NCBI GenBank assembly: GCA_021795965.1
Contig: JAJYOU010000008.1
Coordinates: forward strand, 21,257-85,256
DNA length: 64,000 nt
Source: Chloroflexota bacterium
GTDB lineage: Bacteria; Chloroflexota; Anaerolineae; Anaerolineales; Villigracilaceae
Reading direction: 5' to 3'
In this document: piece by piece, positions 50,133 to 60,387 of the stretch
Position numbering within the stretch: position 1 is the first letter of the stretch
Layout: each line of letters opens with the position of its first letter
The notes under the pieces: generated by a model
What the model saw: the letters and a program-made list of their open reading frames with translations, nothing else
The model's database searches: none
Told to the model about the DNA's origin: nothing
Translations under genes and position numbers: made by a program

Positions 50133-52511
50133 TTAATCGCAGGAAACAACGGCATTCACAGGGTCGTTCATGGTTTGAGTCTGACCGTTGGGGAAAATTA
50201 TTTTTGTTTCCCCTTTCTGCCGAATTACCGCGAGTCCTCTATATTTTACCGTAACCGGCCAGGGAAACAAGTTTTCACCACTAAGAATTACCCTGTTTGG
50301 AGATTGGATTTCCACTCCAAGAGCTTTTAAAAATAATCCCAGCGGGGCAAACCCATGGAGCATATTTCGCTCGCCAATTCCAGCACCACTCTGGGCATGA
50401 TAATAATGGTAAAAAGACTGGGTCTGCTTTAGATTTTTAATCACCGCAGCCATGATGGAAGAAATCAACCGGACTGCTTCCAGTCGAAACCCATAAGATA
50501 TCAATCCCTCCCCAATGAGTTGGTTCCAGGGCAGGTACACCTGGTAATTCAAAGTCTCAGCCTCAGGATACGATTCGCTCGGGAGAGCTGAAATTCCAAA
50601 TGGATGGTCAAATTCTTTCGGGTTGAGAATTGTTCGATAAACGAAGGACTGGGCTTCATCTTGCCCGGGAATATTTGCCCAAATGGGTAGTAACAAAGTT
50701 TGATCGATCAGGGTTAGGTCAGCCGTTTGTATGATGATCTGGCTTTGCGGGTTCAGCCCCTCAAATTCAAATTCACCCAGCTCTGTGTATGTTTTTTCAG
50801 ATGTTGCGATGGTTCCATTAGAACTAAATATAAAATCACGAGGTTCCAGGACTTCAGTTTGCGACCGGTCAAAACTCTTGCCGGTAATGGTCACATGCGG
50901 GCGTTTCACCGTATCTTCCCCGCTTTGAACGCGAATTACGAGGCGAACCGGCTGCTTAAAAGTACGCTCCAAATTCAATTCGGAAGTGGCCGGGTTTTCA
51001 CAAATCAATTTCCCGGGGGTGCTCAAGTGAGTGTCCCGGTCACAATAATGATAAATTTTGTCGTCTGAATTCCAGCAGGATCGGACAGCCTGGCATATTA
51101 TTTCAGCCTGGTTGCTGAGAATGGAAGTTTCATCTGAATTACCAAGAATTTCACTCATCTTGATCAGACATTGGGTCTCATGATAAAAGGCAGCTAAAAG
51201 TGCCGGTGTTTGAACCGTGCTTATTTTGACTCCTTTGGACCAGGGTTGCCACCCGTCAAAAAGAGGGTTTTCTTCGAATCCGGTCTGGCTCAGGTGCTGC
51301 CATTCTGGCAGACCATTTTGGTCTGGATCGTGGATTGGATCCAACCAGGATTTCCAAAATTTATAGAGGGCTGGATAAATGGAGGCAACAAGATTTTTAT
51401 CCTCCCCTCCAAGGGAAAGCTGCCATGCCAGGGTCGCCAGGAACGGCGCGGCGAGGTACCGTCCTCTTTGTCCAGCCAAACCTGGCTTGCAGTCTATCAC
51501 CCCATTGCCCGGATCCTGAACCGCAATGAAATTCTTTAAAAAACCTTCCGAAAACCTGGAAGCCCCGGGGAGCAGCGATGAAAGATAGAGTGCATCCTGG
51601 GAGGTTTGACCATCCCAAAAGTGCTGGTAATCCTTCCCATCGCCCAGGCGTGAATACCCCTGATCGGGCTGGCGCGATAGCACAAAACTGGTATTGAGCA
51701 AATGTTCGCTATTGCCGATCGGCAGGCTTAAAGCTGCCTTTTGTGAAAAGGCAAAGGCTGCATCCCAATCTGGATCGCCCGTGAAAATTTCAAGCATATC
51801 CCCAGTATTTTGCAATTCAATTCGAGCTTTTTCTGCATCTAATGCATGGGCGGCTGTTTTACGAGCAAGCTCGAACGAATCCTGCGGGTCTTTGGTCGAA
51901 GCCAAAGCCCAGCTGATTTGCCTGGAAGATTTGGTTGCCAGATCCAATAGTAAGGAGAGGGAAGCAAAAGGTCCGGAACCATTCTGCGGACCGCCTGAAA
52001 GAAACAACACGGGATGGAGATCTTCCGCCTGCCCCTGGAGGGTTGTGACGGATTTTCTGAGGGTCGCGGTCATACTTTGACCGTTTTGAGGGATCAACTG
52101 GCAGACCATTTCAAAATTAATTGGATGAGAAACAGCGGACCGGTTCGTAATGTTCAAGCGCCCAGCGATGGCATGCGAATTCGCCACCCAGTAATCGGCG
52201 ATAATTTCCACACCAGGATAAGGTGCGAAGCTGACAGTCAGGAAATTGGGGTAAAAAGCCCGGACCGAGGGTGGAACGGCAAAAGCCAAAGGGTCACTTA
52301 AAGCTTTCCCGTTCTCTGTAAAGCGGGGAAATATGCGCATTAACCTGGCACGCAGACCATAAGTGGTTCGCAAGCCTAGACCTCCAGGGTCGCCTCCGCT
52401 CAAATCCAGCTCCCAAATATGATCATCGAGGTAATCAGGATTTGAAAATCGAACATCAGCCGCAAGGGTTAACTGGAGAGGATCACCTGAGACGAGGTTC
52501 CATTCACGCAT
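50133..52511 (-). CDS. Large (alpha/alpha)6-barrel glycoside hydrolase-like protein (GH63/MGH1-like)
   Basis: About 792 aa from ATG 52511 (MREWNLVSGD); upstream TTG codons exist but have no Shine-Dalgarno. The N-terminal beta-rich domain (residues ~1-220) precedes the catalytic region with FWDGQTSQDALYLSSL, GNGVIDCKPGLAGQRGRYLA, AAPFLATLAWQLSL and DPDQNGLPEWQ (Asp/Glu-rich, six-hairpin style), then LPWNQLIGEGLISYGF and HYYHAQSGAGIGERNMLHGF. No signal peptide, so it is cytosolic. It probably acts on alpha-linked disaccharides, glucosylglycerate-like compounds or glycogen pieces. Confidence 0.75.
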   Translation of the reverse strand: MREWNLVSGDPLQLTLAADVRFSNPDYLDDHIWELDLSGGDPGGLGLRTTYGLRARLMRIFPRFTENGKALSDPLAFAVPPSVRAFYPNFLTVSFAPYPGVEIIADYWVANSHAIAGRLNITNRSAVSHPINFEMVCQLIPQNGQSMTATLRKSVTTLQGQAEDLHPVLFLSGGPQNGSGPFASLSLLLDLATKSSRQISWALASTKDPQDSFELARKTAAHALDAEKARIELQNTGDMLEIFTGDPDWDAAFAFSQKAALSLPIGNSEHLLNTSFVLSRQPDQGYSRLGDGKDYQHFWDGQTSQDALYLSSLLPGASRFSEGFLKNFIAVQDPGNGVIDCKPGLAGQRGRYLAAPFLATLAWQLSLGGEDKNLVASIYPALYKFWKSWLDPIHDPDQNGLPEWQHLSQTGFEENPLFDGWQPWSKGVKISTVQTPALLAAFYHETQCLIKMSEILGNSDETSILSNQAEIICQAVRSCWNSDDKIYHYCDRDTHLSTPGKLICENPATSELNLERTFKQPVRLVIRVQSGEDTVKRPHVTITGKSFDRSQTEVLEPRDFIFSSNGTIATSEKTYTELGEFEFEGLNPQSQIIIQTADLTLIDQTLLLPIWANIPGQDEAQSFVYRTILNPKEFDHPFGISALPSESYPEAETLNYQVYLPWNQLIGEGLISYGFRLEAVRLISSIMAAVIKNLKQTQSFYHYYHAQSGAGIGERNMLHGFAPLGLFLKALGVEIQSPNRVILSGENLFPWPVTVKYRGLAVIRQKGETKIIFPNGQTQTMNDPVNAVVSCD

Positions 52512-52595
52512 GATGTAATTATTGTACGTCAACAAGGATCGAGGTCAAAGGGTAACAAGGCTTGGAATTCGAAATGTCAGAATTAATCCGGGATC

Positions 52596-53369
52596 TCAGT
52601 GGAGTTCAGCAGATAATTTGGCATGAAGCGTTGGGTTCGCTGCAATAATAGAGAATGGCGATTGCAAATAATTTGTATTGCCCTGGATATTGGTCACCAA
52701 TGCCCCGGCTTCTTCTGCAATCAAACCTGCCGCGGCGACATCCCAGGCACTGAGGGAAATCTCCCAGTATCCGTCCAGTCGACCTGCCGCAATATAACAT
52801 AGATCCAGGGCAGCCGAGCCTAACCGCCTAACCCCTTGAGTCAGCATGCCTAATTTGGCATAATATTCAAAATTTTTGGAATTCCCTGCCCAGGCATCAT
52901 ACGGAAAACCGGTCACCATCAGGCTTTTTTGCAGTTCACTTGCATTAGAAACCAGCAGCCGTCTTTCATTTAACCAGGATCCTTTTCCGCGTTCGGCTTT
53001 AAATAGCTCATTCCGCATGGGGTCATAAACTGCGCCCAAAAGAACCTGGTTCTGATAAGCATAAGCGATGGATACACAAAAAATTGGGACACCATGCGCA
53101 TAATTTACGGTCCCATCCAACGGATCGATGACCCATCGATGCTCAGATTGGATTTCGCTTGAGCCGGATTCTTCAGCCAAAAAACTGTGCCCGGGAAATT
53201 TTCGATTTATTTCATTCAACAAGTATTTCTCAGAAGCATGGTCCACTTCAGTCACCAAATCAATCATACCCTTGTATTTGACAAGGTGATGTTTCTCGTA
53301 ACCTTCAAATAAAATTTTACCAGCCTGGAGTGCCAGATTTTCCAGGTCGCTTAAGTTCGGGATTGTCAT
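52596..53369 (-). CDS. suhB: Inositol monophosphatase family protein
   Basis: 257 aa from ATG 53369 (MTIPNLSDLENL), AGGAA about 9 nt upstream. Metal-binding and catalytic motifs: LVTEVDHASEKYL, FLAEESGSS, the signature WVIDPLDGTVNYAHG and WDVAAAGLIAEEAGALVT. It hydrolyses inositol-1-phosphate or a related sugar phosphate. It could support inositol lipid synthesis with the CDP-alcohol enzyme, though nothing shows it directly. Confidence 0.9.
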   Translation of the reverse strand: MTIPNLSDLENLALQAGKILFEGYEKHHLVKYKGMIDLVTEVDHASEKYLLNEINRKFPGHSFLAEESGSSEIQSEHRWVIDPLDGTVNYAHGVPIFCVSIAYAYQNQVLLGAVYDPMRNELFKAERGKGSWLNERRLLVSNASELQKSLMVTGFPYDAWAGNSKNFEYYAKLGMLTQGVRRLGSAALDLCYIAAGRLDGYWEISLSAWDVAAAGLIAEEAGALVTNIQGNTNYLQSPFSIIAANPTLHAKLSAELH

Positions 53370-53658
53370 ATGATTTGTTCCTGTTTTTTCTATAATTTTT
53401 CTAATTGGTGAATTGTGCGGGTTCTTCGAAAAATGAATTCCCATTTTCAAACCAGGCTTAACTCACAATCCATTTCATCCTGAAAAATATACCAATTACC
53501 TACTCCGAAAAATTTCCGGGTTCCTTGACCCATCAAATCCGGTTGGATTCCACTTTGCTTGAATTCACAGGGATTATTCCGCTGTTTTGCCATCCGGTTT
53601 TGAGGCTGGATGTCAAAGGAAAATTACTCCGTTTAATTGGAGCGATGATTCCCTGATT

Positions 53659-54558
53659 CTAATCCTCCCAAATTCGGCGACCCAGGGCTGAAATAATCAA
53701 TTCCACCGCCAGGGAAGCGGTTTGATTTTGAACATCCAGAATGGGGTTGACTTCCACAAGATCCATTCCCAATAATTTTCCGGTTTGGGCAATCATTTCA
53801 CAAGCGAGGTGTGCTTCGCGGTACGTCAGACCGCCGGCGACCGGAGTGCCAACCCCGGGCGCGTGGCGGGGATCGATGGCATCGACGTCGATTGATAAAT
53901 AGAGTCCATCAACATCCTTGAGGGTATGAGCCAGGGCTGTTTCCATGGTGTGGAACATACCTTTGCGATCGATTTGTTCCATTCCCAGCACTAAGACACC
54001 CGCATCCAGTAGATTTTCTTTTTCGCCCTGATCCAGATCGCGAACACCAATTACCGCCACATGATGTGGGTCGATGACAGGGGTTCTTTCATCTGATAAC
54101 TGGACCAACCTGGGGTCACCTTTACCACATAAAGCTGCCAGGGGCATCCCGTGAATATTTCCCGAGGGTGTTGTTTCAGACGTATTAAAATCCGCATGCG
54201 CATCAATCCAAATGACGCCCAATTTCTTAATCCCCGCAGCCCCGCGGATGGAGCCTAAAGAAATGCTGTGATCTCCGCCCAAAACAAGGGGAAAATTACC
54301 CTGCTGCATGGAAGTCGCAACCTTGCTTGCGGTCCGGTTTGTCATCGGGACGATGCAATCGATATATTTCAGTTTTGGATCATTAATGCTGCACGTTTCA
54401 GCGATGGAAACTTCAATGTTTCCAAGATCTTTGAATGGATACCCGAGATCCTTCAGCTCGCGATGGAGATGTGCATACCGGATGGCGCTTGGACCCATAT
54501 CCACCCCGCGGCGATCTGCACCGAAGTCAATTGGCACACCGATTATGTCGATTTGCAT
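53659..54558 (-). CDS. rocF: Arginase
   Basis: 299 aa, normal length. Hydrolyses arginine to ornithine and urea at a binuclear Mn site. Motifs: [55 protein letters not shown] (D-x-H-A-D), [20 protein letters not shown] and the ending [20 protein letters not shown]. Agmatinases lack the NT-x-ETxPSGN-H pattern, so arginase is favoured. It lies 24 nt after the HD-domain gene. Confidence 0.95.
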   Translation of the reverse strand: MQIDIIGVPIDFGADRRGVDMGPSAIRYAHLHRELKDLGYPFKDLGNIEVSIAETCSINDPKLKYIDCIVPMTNRTASKVATSMQQGNFPLVLGGDHSISLGSIRGAAGIKKLGVIWIDAHADFNTSETTPSGNIHGMPLAALCGKGDPRLVQLSDERTPVIDPHHVAVIGVRDLDQGEKENLLDAGVLVLGMEQIDRKGMFHTMETALAHTLKDVDGLYLSIDVDAIDPRHAPGVGTPVAGGLTYREAHLACEMIAQTGKLLGMDLVEVNPILDVQNQTASLAVELIISALGRRIWED

Positions 54559-54582
54559 TGGTTATTCCAGTTCTTTAAGGCA

Positions 54583-55221
54583 CTAAGATTCGCCATCATA
54601 TTCGGCAATCAGGCGATTGAAATATTCTTCGAGAAATTCATGACGTTTTTTGGCAATTTCTTTGCCGGTTTTGGTGAACATTCGATCTTTGATTTTCCGC
54701 AGCTTAAACAAATACTCGTGGTAGGACGAATGGAGTTCACCCGCTTCTTCTTGACCAGTTTCCAGAAATTTAAGCGAGGGTTTGCAATAGAAAGGACGCG
54801 GAACCCTGGCAGAATATGCCAAAACTCTTGCAACTCCCACAGCACCAATTGCATCCAGCTTATCAGCGTCAAACAGGATTTGTGCTTCAAGAGTGTTGGG
54901 TGGTTCGGAGTTATCCCGAAAGCGGTGAGCACGAATACAATGCTGCACCTGTTCAATTCGCTCCTGAGCCCAGCCCTCTTTTTTGAGGATACTGGCTGCA
55001 AATTCAGCAGACGAAAACTGATGGGTGGCGCGTTTTTCCACGTCGGAAAGATTGTTTCCCCCGGCATCATGCAAGAGGGCTGCAGCCCGGACAATTTCGA
55101 GATCAGCACCTTCGAGGATTGCGAGGTGTTCGGCTGTTTTGTAGACCCTGAGAATATGGTCAAAATCATGGACCGGGTCAGAATCAGTGTACCATTTGGA
55201 AGCTTGTTCAATTGTAGGCAT
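54583..55221 (-). CDS. HD-domain phosphohydrolase
   Basis: 212 aa. HD motifs: DPVHDFDHILRVYKTAEHLA (first His), RAAALLHDAGGNN (HD pair), CIRAHRFRDNSEPPNTLEAQ, LFDADKLDAIGAVGVARVLA. These are arranged as in the YedJ-type uncharacterised HD hydrolases. Cytosolic. Substrate unknown; a nucleotide is likely from the family. It is the first gene before arginase on the same strand. Confidence 0.88.
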   Translation of the reverse strand: MPTIEQASKWYTDSDPVHDFDHILRVYKTAEHLAILEGADLEIVRAAALLHDAGGNNLSDVEKRATHQFSSAEFAASILKKEGWAQERIEQVQHCIRAHRFRDNSEPPNTLEAQILFDADKLDAIGAVGVARVLAYSARVPRPFYCKPSLKFLETGQEEAGELHSSYHEYLFKLRKIKDRMFTKTGKEIAKKRHEFLEEYFNRLIAEYDGES

Positions 55222-55432
55222 GGGGATATTATCGCAGAAGTTCCGGGTCTTGGGGGAAAATCAGGTCGATCCAATTTCAAAATAGATTGTGCAAATTGAT
55301 GCAACAAGAGTGTAAAATGATTTGCCAGACAAATTGATTGTTTTTGGGAATAACCGTAATTTTTTCCTGAATTTGGAAGCAATCCTGAATTTATAATTGA
55401 GTAAGAATGCCTAAGAAAACTGATTTTTCCTG

Positions 55433-56194
55433 ATGCCTGATCAATTCCGCTCTTATCGTTCTGAAGCTGTAGTCCTGCGCCATGCCAACCTGGGTGAAGC
55501 AGATCGCATTGTGACTCTTTATACCCGTGAGCAAGGAAAACTGCGCGCCATCGCCAAGGGAGCCCGTAAAATCCGCTCCCGAAAGGCTGGCCACCTTGAA
55601 CCTTTCACGCATATCACCGTGCAATTAGCCAAAACCCGTGACATGCCAATCGTGACACAGGTGGAAACGATTCATGGTTATCTCCCTTTGCGAGATAATT
55701 TATCGTTAACAGGTTATGCTTCTTACGTGCTTGAATTGCTTGATCGATTTACTTTTGATCAGGAAGGCGGCAACTCAGCCATGTTTCGCCTTCTCATCGA
55801 AACCCTGGATCGACTATGTGAAATGGAAGATCCGTGGGTTGCCATCCGCTTTTACGAGATTCAACTGCTCGATTTTCTGGGTTTTCGACCCCATTTGTTT
55901 GAATGTGCGAATTGCCGTGCCGAAATCCAGGCTGTGGATCAATTCTTTTCGCCATCCATCGGCGGGGTTATTTGTCGCAGTTGTGGGGATGGTCTGCCGG
56001 GACTCTGGAAAATTTCGGTGGATGTGCTTAAATACCTGCGACATTTTCAGCGCAGTTCCTTTGAGCAGGCATCGCGCGCCAAAGTGGCTCCTGAATTGCG
56101 GCGAGAAATTGAGGAATTAACCCAGGCTTATTTCGTTTACCTGCTCGAGCGCAGCTTAAATACCCCGACCTTCATTAAACGGATGGCTGTTTAG
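55433..56194 (+). CDS. recO: DNA repair protein RecO
   Basis: 253 aa, usual length. N-terminal OB-fold (SYRSEAVVLRHANLGEADRI, LYTREQGKLRAIAKGARK), a helical core (YVLELLDRFTFDQEGGNSAM) and a C4 zinc finger CANC...CRSC (residues ~158 and ~187). It anneals ssDNA and loads RecA with RecF and RecR. recO overlaps the convergent oxidoreductase gene by 20 nt. Confidence 0.94.
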   Translation: MPDQFRSYRSEAVVLRHANLGEADRIVTLYTREQGKLRAIAKGARKIRSRKAGHLEPFTHITVQLAKTRDMPIVTQVETIHGYLPLRDNLSLTGYASYVLELLDRFTFDQEGGNSAMFRLLIETLDRLCEMEDPWVAIRFYEIQLLDFLGFRPHLFECANCRAEIQAVDQFFSPSIGGVICRSCGDGLPGLWKISVDVLKYLRHFQRSSFEQASRAKVAPELRREIEELTQAYFVYLLERSLNTPTFIKRMAV

Positions 56195-57356
56195 GAAAGA
56201 CCGGTGCCACGAATTTAACCATTCTGTGCGCCCAATTGATCACGAACAAGCCTGAAAGAAAAATTACTAACGGCTTAAGAATTCGCCAGAGTAAAATCTG
56301 GAACCAGACCCAGTGCAGTGGGTATATCAAACGTGAAATCACCCATCGAAAAGTCAAAGCCTGTCCAAGGGGGCTGAGCATCAGGTTTTTCTTGTAATTT
56401 TGCAGGGAAAAATCATTCTTCTGAAATGCTTTCGCCAATTCCCGGGCAGTAATCAATCCGTATCCCAGGGCAAAACTGATGCCTTCCCCCAGGAGTGGAT
56501 CTGCACCCGCGGCATCCCCAATCAGGATAACCCGCGGGATGCAAAATTTCCCAAACGGGTTGAAAAGATGGATCGGGTGACCTTTCAACTCAGCGTCATC
56601 AAGATTAAAACCATAATGGATCATTTCTTCCCCCAAGGTATCTTTCAATTTAGCTCGCTTTTGCCGCGCCAGTAAATTGGTGTCATAGATGCCCCAGCAG
56701 CGCATTTCCTGATTTTTCACCTGTGTGGGAAAATCCCAAGTGTAACCCGCAATACCGCGGGGAACGGGAGAAAAATCAAAATAAGCCTCTTTTGGGTCGT
56801 GCCCGGGATTCCCATTGGGTGGAACCAATACTTCCAATAAACGGGCGGTTGAACCAGATTCTTGAGGCAAAATACATCTTCGCACAATTCCATTTGAGCC
56901 ATCTGACCCGACCACGACTTTGGCATGATACACACCTGCAGATGTTTCAACGATGACTTCGGAACCGGTCGTTCTGATCGCCATAACCCTGACCTGCTGC
57001 TGGATTTTAATACCCCGCTCAACAGCATGGTCAGCCAGCCATTGATCAAATTCATCCCTGCGAATTATGCGCAAAAGACGCTGACCAGGAGAGCGAATGG
57101 TGAGTCCCTTGCGGGCATAATTGAAATGGAGGGCTGTGCCATCCACATGAGGAATTTCACTGACATCCAGCCCTAAATTCTGAAGGAGTATTTCAGCGTC
57201 AATGACCAATCCGCCTGCACACAATTTTGGTCTTGGGTAGTGTTCTTTTTCGAGGACGAGGATTTTAGAGGCGAAATTTGGATCAATTTTCAGCAAGTTT
57301 AATGCAGTCGACAAACCTGCTGGTCCGCCGCCAATGATGATGATATCTTTTTCCAT
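56175..57356 (-). CDS. Geranylgeranyl reductase-family FAD-dependent oxidoreductase
   Basis: 393 aa. FAD-binding dinucleotide fold IIIIGGGPAGLSTALNL, then EKEHYPRPKLCAGGLVID (the KxCxGG loop of the family), VVGSDGSNGIVRRCI and LIGDAAGADPLLGEGISFAL. A hydrophobic helix lies near the C-terminus. Members saturate polyprenyl chains of quinones, chlorophyll or archaeal-type lipids. It fits the isoprenoid theme of the window, but the substrate is not shown. Confidence 0.9.
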   Translation of the reverse strand: MEKDIIIIGGGPAGLSTALNLLKIDPNFASKILVLEKEHYPRPKLCAGGLVIDAEILLQNLGLDVSEIPHVDGTALHFNYARKGLTIRSPGQRLLRIIRRDEFDQWLADHAVERGIKIQQQVRVMAIRTTGSEVIVETSAGVYHAKVVVGSDGSNGIVRRCILPQESGSTARLLEVLVPPNGNPGHDPKEAYFDFSPVPRGIAGYTWDFPTQVKNQEMRCWGIYDTNLLARQKRAKLKDTLGEEMIHYGFNLDDAELKGHPIHLFNPFGKFCIPRVILIGDAAGADPLLGEGISFALGYGLITARELAKAFQKNDFSLQNYKKNLMLSPLGQALTFRWVISRLIYPLHWVWFQILLWRILKPLVIFLSGLFVINWAHRMVKFVAPVFPKQPSV

Positions 57357-57505
57357 ATTGAATTAATAATCCATGCAGGCAATTAAAATTTTTGCGCAGA
57401 TTTAATAATCTTCAATACATAATGGTTCGGAAATATTTCTCCAAATCTGCCTGATCTGGAGAATGCAATTGAACAAATGGATCTCGAAAGGACGGGTGTC
57501 AAAGT

Positions 57506-59362
57506 TTAAAAGAGAACGTATTTTTGGAGAAAATTATCCATGGTCTCATGAAAATCAATAATTGTCTCGGTCTTTCGGAAACCATGCCCCTCACCCGGGT
57601 ACAACTTGTAGATATGAGGCACCTTATTATTTTTCAAAACAGCCACAATTTGCTCGGATTGTGAAGGTGGAACGACCTTATCCATATCGCCCTGGAAAAT
57701 TGCGATCGGATCCTTAATTTTATCGGCATGAAAAATTGGTGACCAGGCTTTAAATCGTTCGGCAGCCTCGGGTAATACTCCCACCATGGAATCAGTATAA
57801 CGTTCTTCGAACTTGTGAGTCTCTTTAAGCAAGCCAAAAAGATCACTCACTCCATAGGTATCAATCCCGGCTTTAAATATGCCGGGGAATTGAATTAACG
57901 CGTTCAAGACCACGTAACCGCCGGCTGAGCCGCCCATGACCACCATGCGCCTGGCATCTGCCAAGCCAAGAGCAGCCAGAGCCCTGGCGCCTCCCACTGC
58001 ATCCTCCGTATCGATCAATCCCCATTTCTTGCGCAGCATGAGCATGTATTTTCGCCCATATCCTGTTGAACCGCGGTAATTCACTTCCAAAAATGCATAA
58101 CCACGCGTTGTAAAATAGGTCGCATAAGCATTGTAAGAATTATTCATGGAAGCGGTTGGACCGCCATGAATATGGACAATTGCTGGCGGAAGTCCATCGC
58201 TGGAGTAATGGGTGGATGAAGGTGGATAATAAAGCCCGTGTACTGTTGTCCCGTCGGATGCGGGCCATTCCATGGCTGTCGGCTCGGAAAGTTCGATACC
58301 CGGGATTGATTCTCCAGACGATCGCTTTTGAACCATCGGGATTCCGTTCTCGATTGATACCACGCGTGGCGTGATTTTTGAGGAGGACGCGATAAATGCC
58401 AGGCGGTTGGAAACGGGTGACGCTGCCAACTGGACCAACCAGGTATACGGGTTGGTATCGACCAGGCTGGTTTTTCCTGAAGCGACTTCCAGCTCCCAGA
58501 GTTTTCGCCAACCTTTTTCATTTCTAAAAAAATAAATCTTTTTTGAATCCGGGCTCCAGCAGTGAGAGCGCATGCCTTGCCCCCAGGCAGGTTCGATCAA
58601 GGAGGCTTCGCTCACAAGCGGACGTTTTTCGCCGCTTGATAGATCCATCACGTAGAGCGTGTCCCATTCACCTTCATTGGAGAGGAAGGATAAATAGCGT
58701 CCATCAGCTGAAAATTCAGGCTGAAAAACCGGAATATCCGTGGAACCGTGAATAAGATGGATTTCATCAAGACCGCTGGCTGAAACTCGAGCCATCATCA
58801 GGCGTGTTCCATCCCAGGGCATTTGAGGATGATCCCATTCAATCCATGCAATGCGTTGACTGTCTGGATGCCAGGTAGGTTGCATGTAAAAATCCGCGCT
58901 TTGTGCGAGTTTGACTGGCCAGTTATGATCATTCAGCGCAACCATTGCCAGGCAATCTTTCCGTTCATAAGATTGGATAAAAATCACCCGGCTGCCATCA
59001 GGAGAAATCACCGGTGCGGCACAATCGCCAAAAGCGGGGGTGATGGGTTCTGGCAGCCCTTCGAGGGTGGAAACCTTATATAATCGTCCTCCGCTCGCAA
59101 AAACAACCAAACCATTTCTAACCGTGAAATCGCCTCCACCATAGCCAAGCCCGCCGCCGACTTTTAAATCCCCAGATAACTTCCGTTCAGCCTCAAGCCC
59201 CTTCTTGAGCATGAGTGAAGTTTTTCCACTGACCGATTCCACCCACAACAAACTGTCATCCTGATCAAATTGAACATCTCCAAACTGCATCAGACCACCC
59301 TGCATTTGCGGGGTGATCAAGGAAGGCCATAAACCAAACGGGATTTTCTGCTTCTCGACCAT
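57506..59362 (-). CDS. S9-family peptidase (prolyl oligopeptidase/acylaminoacyl-peptidase)
   Basis: 618 aa. N-terminal ~350 residues form a WD40-like beta-propeller with repeated D-G-S/D-S-R-I blades (VISPDGSRVIFIQ, WHPDSQRIAWIEW, FSADGRYLSFLS, WSPDSKKIYFFR). The C-terminal alpha/beta-hydrolase domain has HIHGGPTASMNNSYN, FLEVNYRGSTGYGRKY, the nucleophile MVVMGGSAGGYVVL and the terminal His in GEGHGF. No signal peptide, so cytosolic peptide degradation. Confidence 0.93.
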   Translation of the reverse strand: MVEKQKIPFGLWPSLITPQMQGGLMQFGDVQFDQDDSLLWVESVSGKTSLMLKKGLEAERKLSGDLKVGGGLGYGGGDFTVRNGLVVFASGGRLYKVSTLEGLPEPITPAFGDCAAPVISPDGSRVIFIQSYERKDCLAMVALNDHNWPVKLAQSADFYMQPTWHPDSQRIAWIEWDHPQMPWDGTRLMMARVSASGLDEIHLIHGSTDIPVFQPEFSADGRYLSFLSNEGEWDTLYVMDLSSGEKRPLVSEASLIEPAWGQGMRSHCWSPDSKKIYFFRNEKGWRKLWELEVASGKTSLVDTNPYTWLVQLAASPVSNRLAFIASSSKITPRVVSIENGIPMVQKRSSGESIPGIELSEPTAMEWPASDGTTVHGLYYPPSSTHYSSDGLPPAIVHIHGGPTASMNNSYNAYATYFTTRGYAFLEVNYRGSTGYGRKYMLMLRKKWGLIDTEDAVGGARALAALGLADARRMVVMGGSAGGYVVLNALIQFPGIFKAGIDTYGVSDLFGLLKETHKFEERYTDSMVGVLPEAAERFKAWSPIFHADKIKDPIAIFQGDMDKVVPPSQSEQIVAVLKNNKVPHIYKLYPGEGHGFRKTETIIDFHETMDNFLQKYVLF

Positions 59363-59413
59363 AGAGATTCCTTTTATATGTATAAATCGCCGGAAATTTC
59401 GGATGAAGATTCT

Positions 59414-59737
59414 TTAAAAATGAGCCGACATCCTGCCAACAAGCTTCTCTTTTGGCTGGTAGCCCGTCACCCGCTCAACCACTTGTCCATTCTTAAACAT
59501 CATCACGGTTGGTATTCCCATGATCCCATATTGAATCAACAAATTTGGATTCTCATCTGCGTCACATTTAAGGACCTTAACTTTCCCGTCCCAATCCCTG
59601 GCCAATTGGATAATAATTGGATCAACCATTTTGCAAGGTCCACACCAGACTGCTGTGAAATCGACCATCACGGGAAGAGTGGAATTGAGTACCTCGCTGG
59701 GGAAATCTTTTTCAGTGATATAAGCAATTTCTGCCAT
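59414..59737 (-). CDS. trxA: Thioredoxin
   Basis: 107 aa from ATG 59737 (MAEIAYITEKDF), GGAGG 5 nt upstream. Active site VWCGPCKMVDP, the cis-Pro region GIMGIPTVMMF and GYQPKEKLVG, all standard. Small cytosolic disulfide reductant. Confidence 0.96.
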   Translation of the reverse strand: MAEIAYITEKDFPSEVLNSTLPVMVDFTAVWCGPCKMVDPIIIQLARDWDGKVKVLKCDADENPNLLIQYGIMGIPTVMMFKNGQVVERVTGYQPKEKLVGRMSAHF

Positions 59738-59907
59738 ATTTGCCTCCATTTTTAAATAATCATATCACGCAAGCCCTGCTAATTTAAGGATGCAACGCAA
59801 CTCTTTTTCTTTAAAAATTCTCGACTATAGATGAGGTTTCAATCACCTGGAACCTTAAATAAAATTAAATAATTATATTTTTTAAGGTTTTGAGTTACAG
59901 GTCAAGC

Positions 59908-59937
59908 TTGCATTATTTGACTACTTGCGTTTATAAT
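59908..59937 (+). promoter_or_regulatory. Sigma-70-like promoter of tRNA-Val
   Basis: TTGCAT (59908-59913), 18-nt spacer, TATAAT (59932-59937), ending 12 nt before the tRNA 5' end. Confidence 0.65.
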
Positions 59938-59949
59938 ACCGTTCTACCC

Positions 59950-60023
59950 GGGCGGGTAGCTCAGTTGGTTAGAGCATTGCGTTGACATCGCAAAGGTCGT
60001 AGGTTCGAGTCCTATTCCGCCCA
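59950..60023 (+). tRNA. tRNA-Val (anticodon GAC)
   Basis: 74-nt cloverleaf: acceptor GGGCGGG/TCCGCCC plus A, D-arm GCTC/GAGC, anticodon stem TTGCG/CGCAA with loop TTGACAT (anticodon GAC), T-arm GTAGG-TTCGAGT-CCTAT. CCA is not encoded. Confidence 0.97.
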
Positions 60024-60039
60024 CTGCTTCAAAATGCTT

Positions 60040-60275
60040 TGACCAGAACGAGTAAATAGTCTGGGAATTGACAGGGAAGACTGGCCGCTGACTGAGAGCC
60101 ATCGCAATTCCAAGCTATTGAAAACCATCTGCGAGCATAAACCGGAAATCCTCGGAAAGTATGGTGAACGGTTGGCTGCGTTATAAGCCCAAAGAGATGC
60201 CAGTTTCCTGGTAATCTGGGTGGAACCGCGTGAACAGAATTCTCGCCCCAGCAATGGGTGAGAATTTTTTATTTT
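60040..60275 (+). ncRNA. T-box leader of thrS
   Basis: Stem I elements AGTAAATAG, GGGAAGA and GGCCGCTGACTGAGAGCC, followed by the conserved T-box CTGGGTGGAACCGCG (60216-60230). A terminator follows: AATTCTCGCCC/GGGTGAGAATT with TTTTTT (60238-60272). The bulge TGGA should pair with the UCCA 3' end of uncharged tRNA-Thr, favouring antitermination upstream of thrS. A Thr codon ACC is present on the 3' side of stem I, but I could not fix the specifier position with certainty. Confidence 0.9.
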
Positions 60276-60387
60276 CCCCGGTGCGGAGAGCTAAAAATTA
60301 CTCTCTCAGCTGATCAATGATTAAACTCACCCAAATTTGATCTGTTGTTTAAGTTACAAGTTTGCATTGTTTTGAAAGGAGATCAAA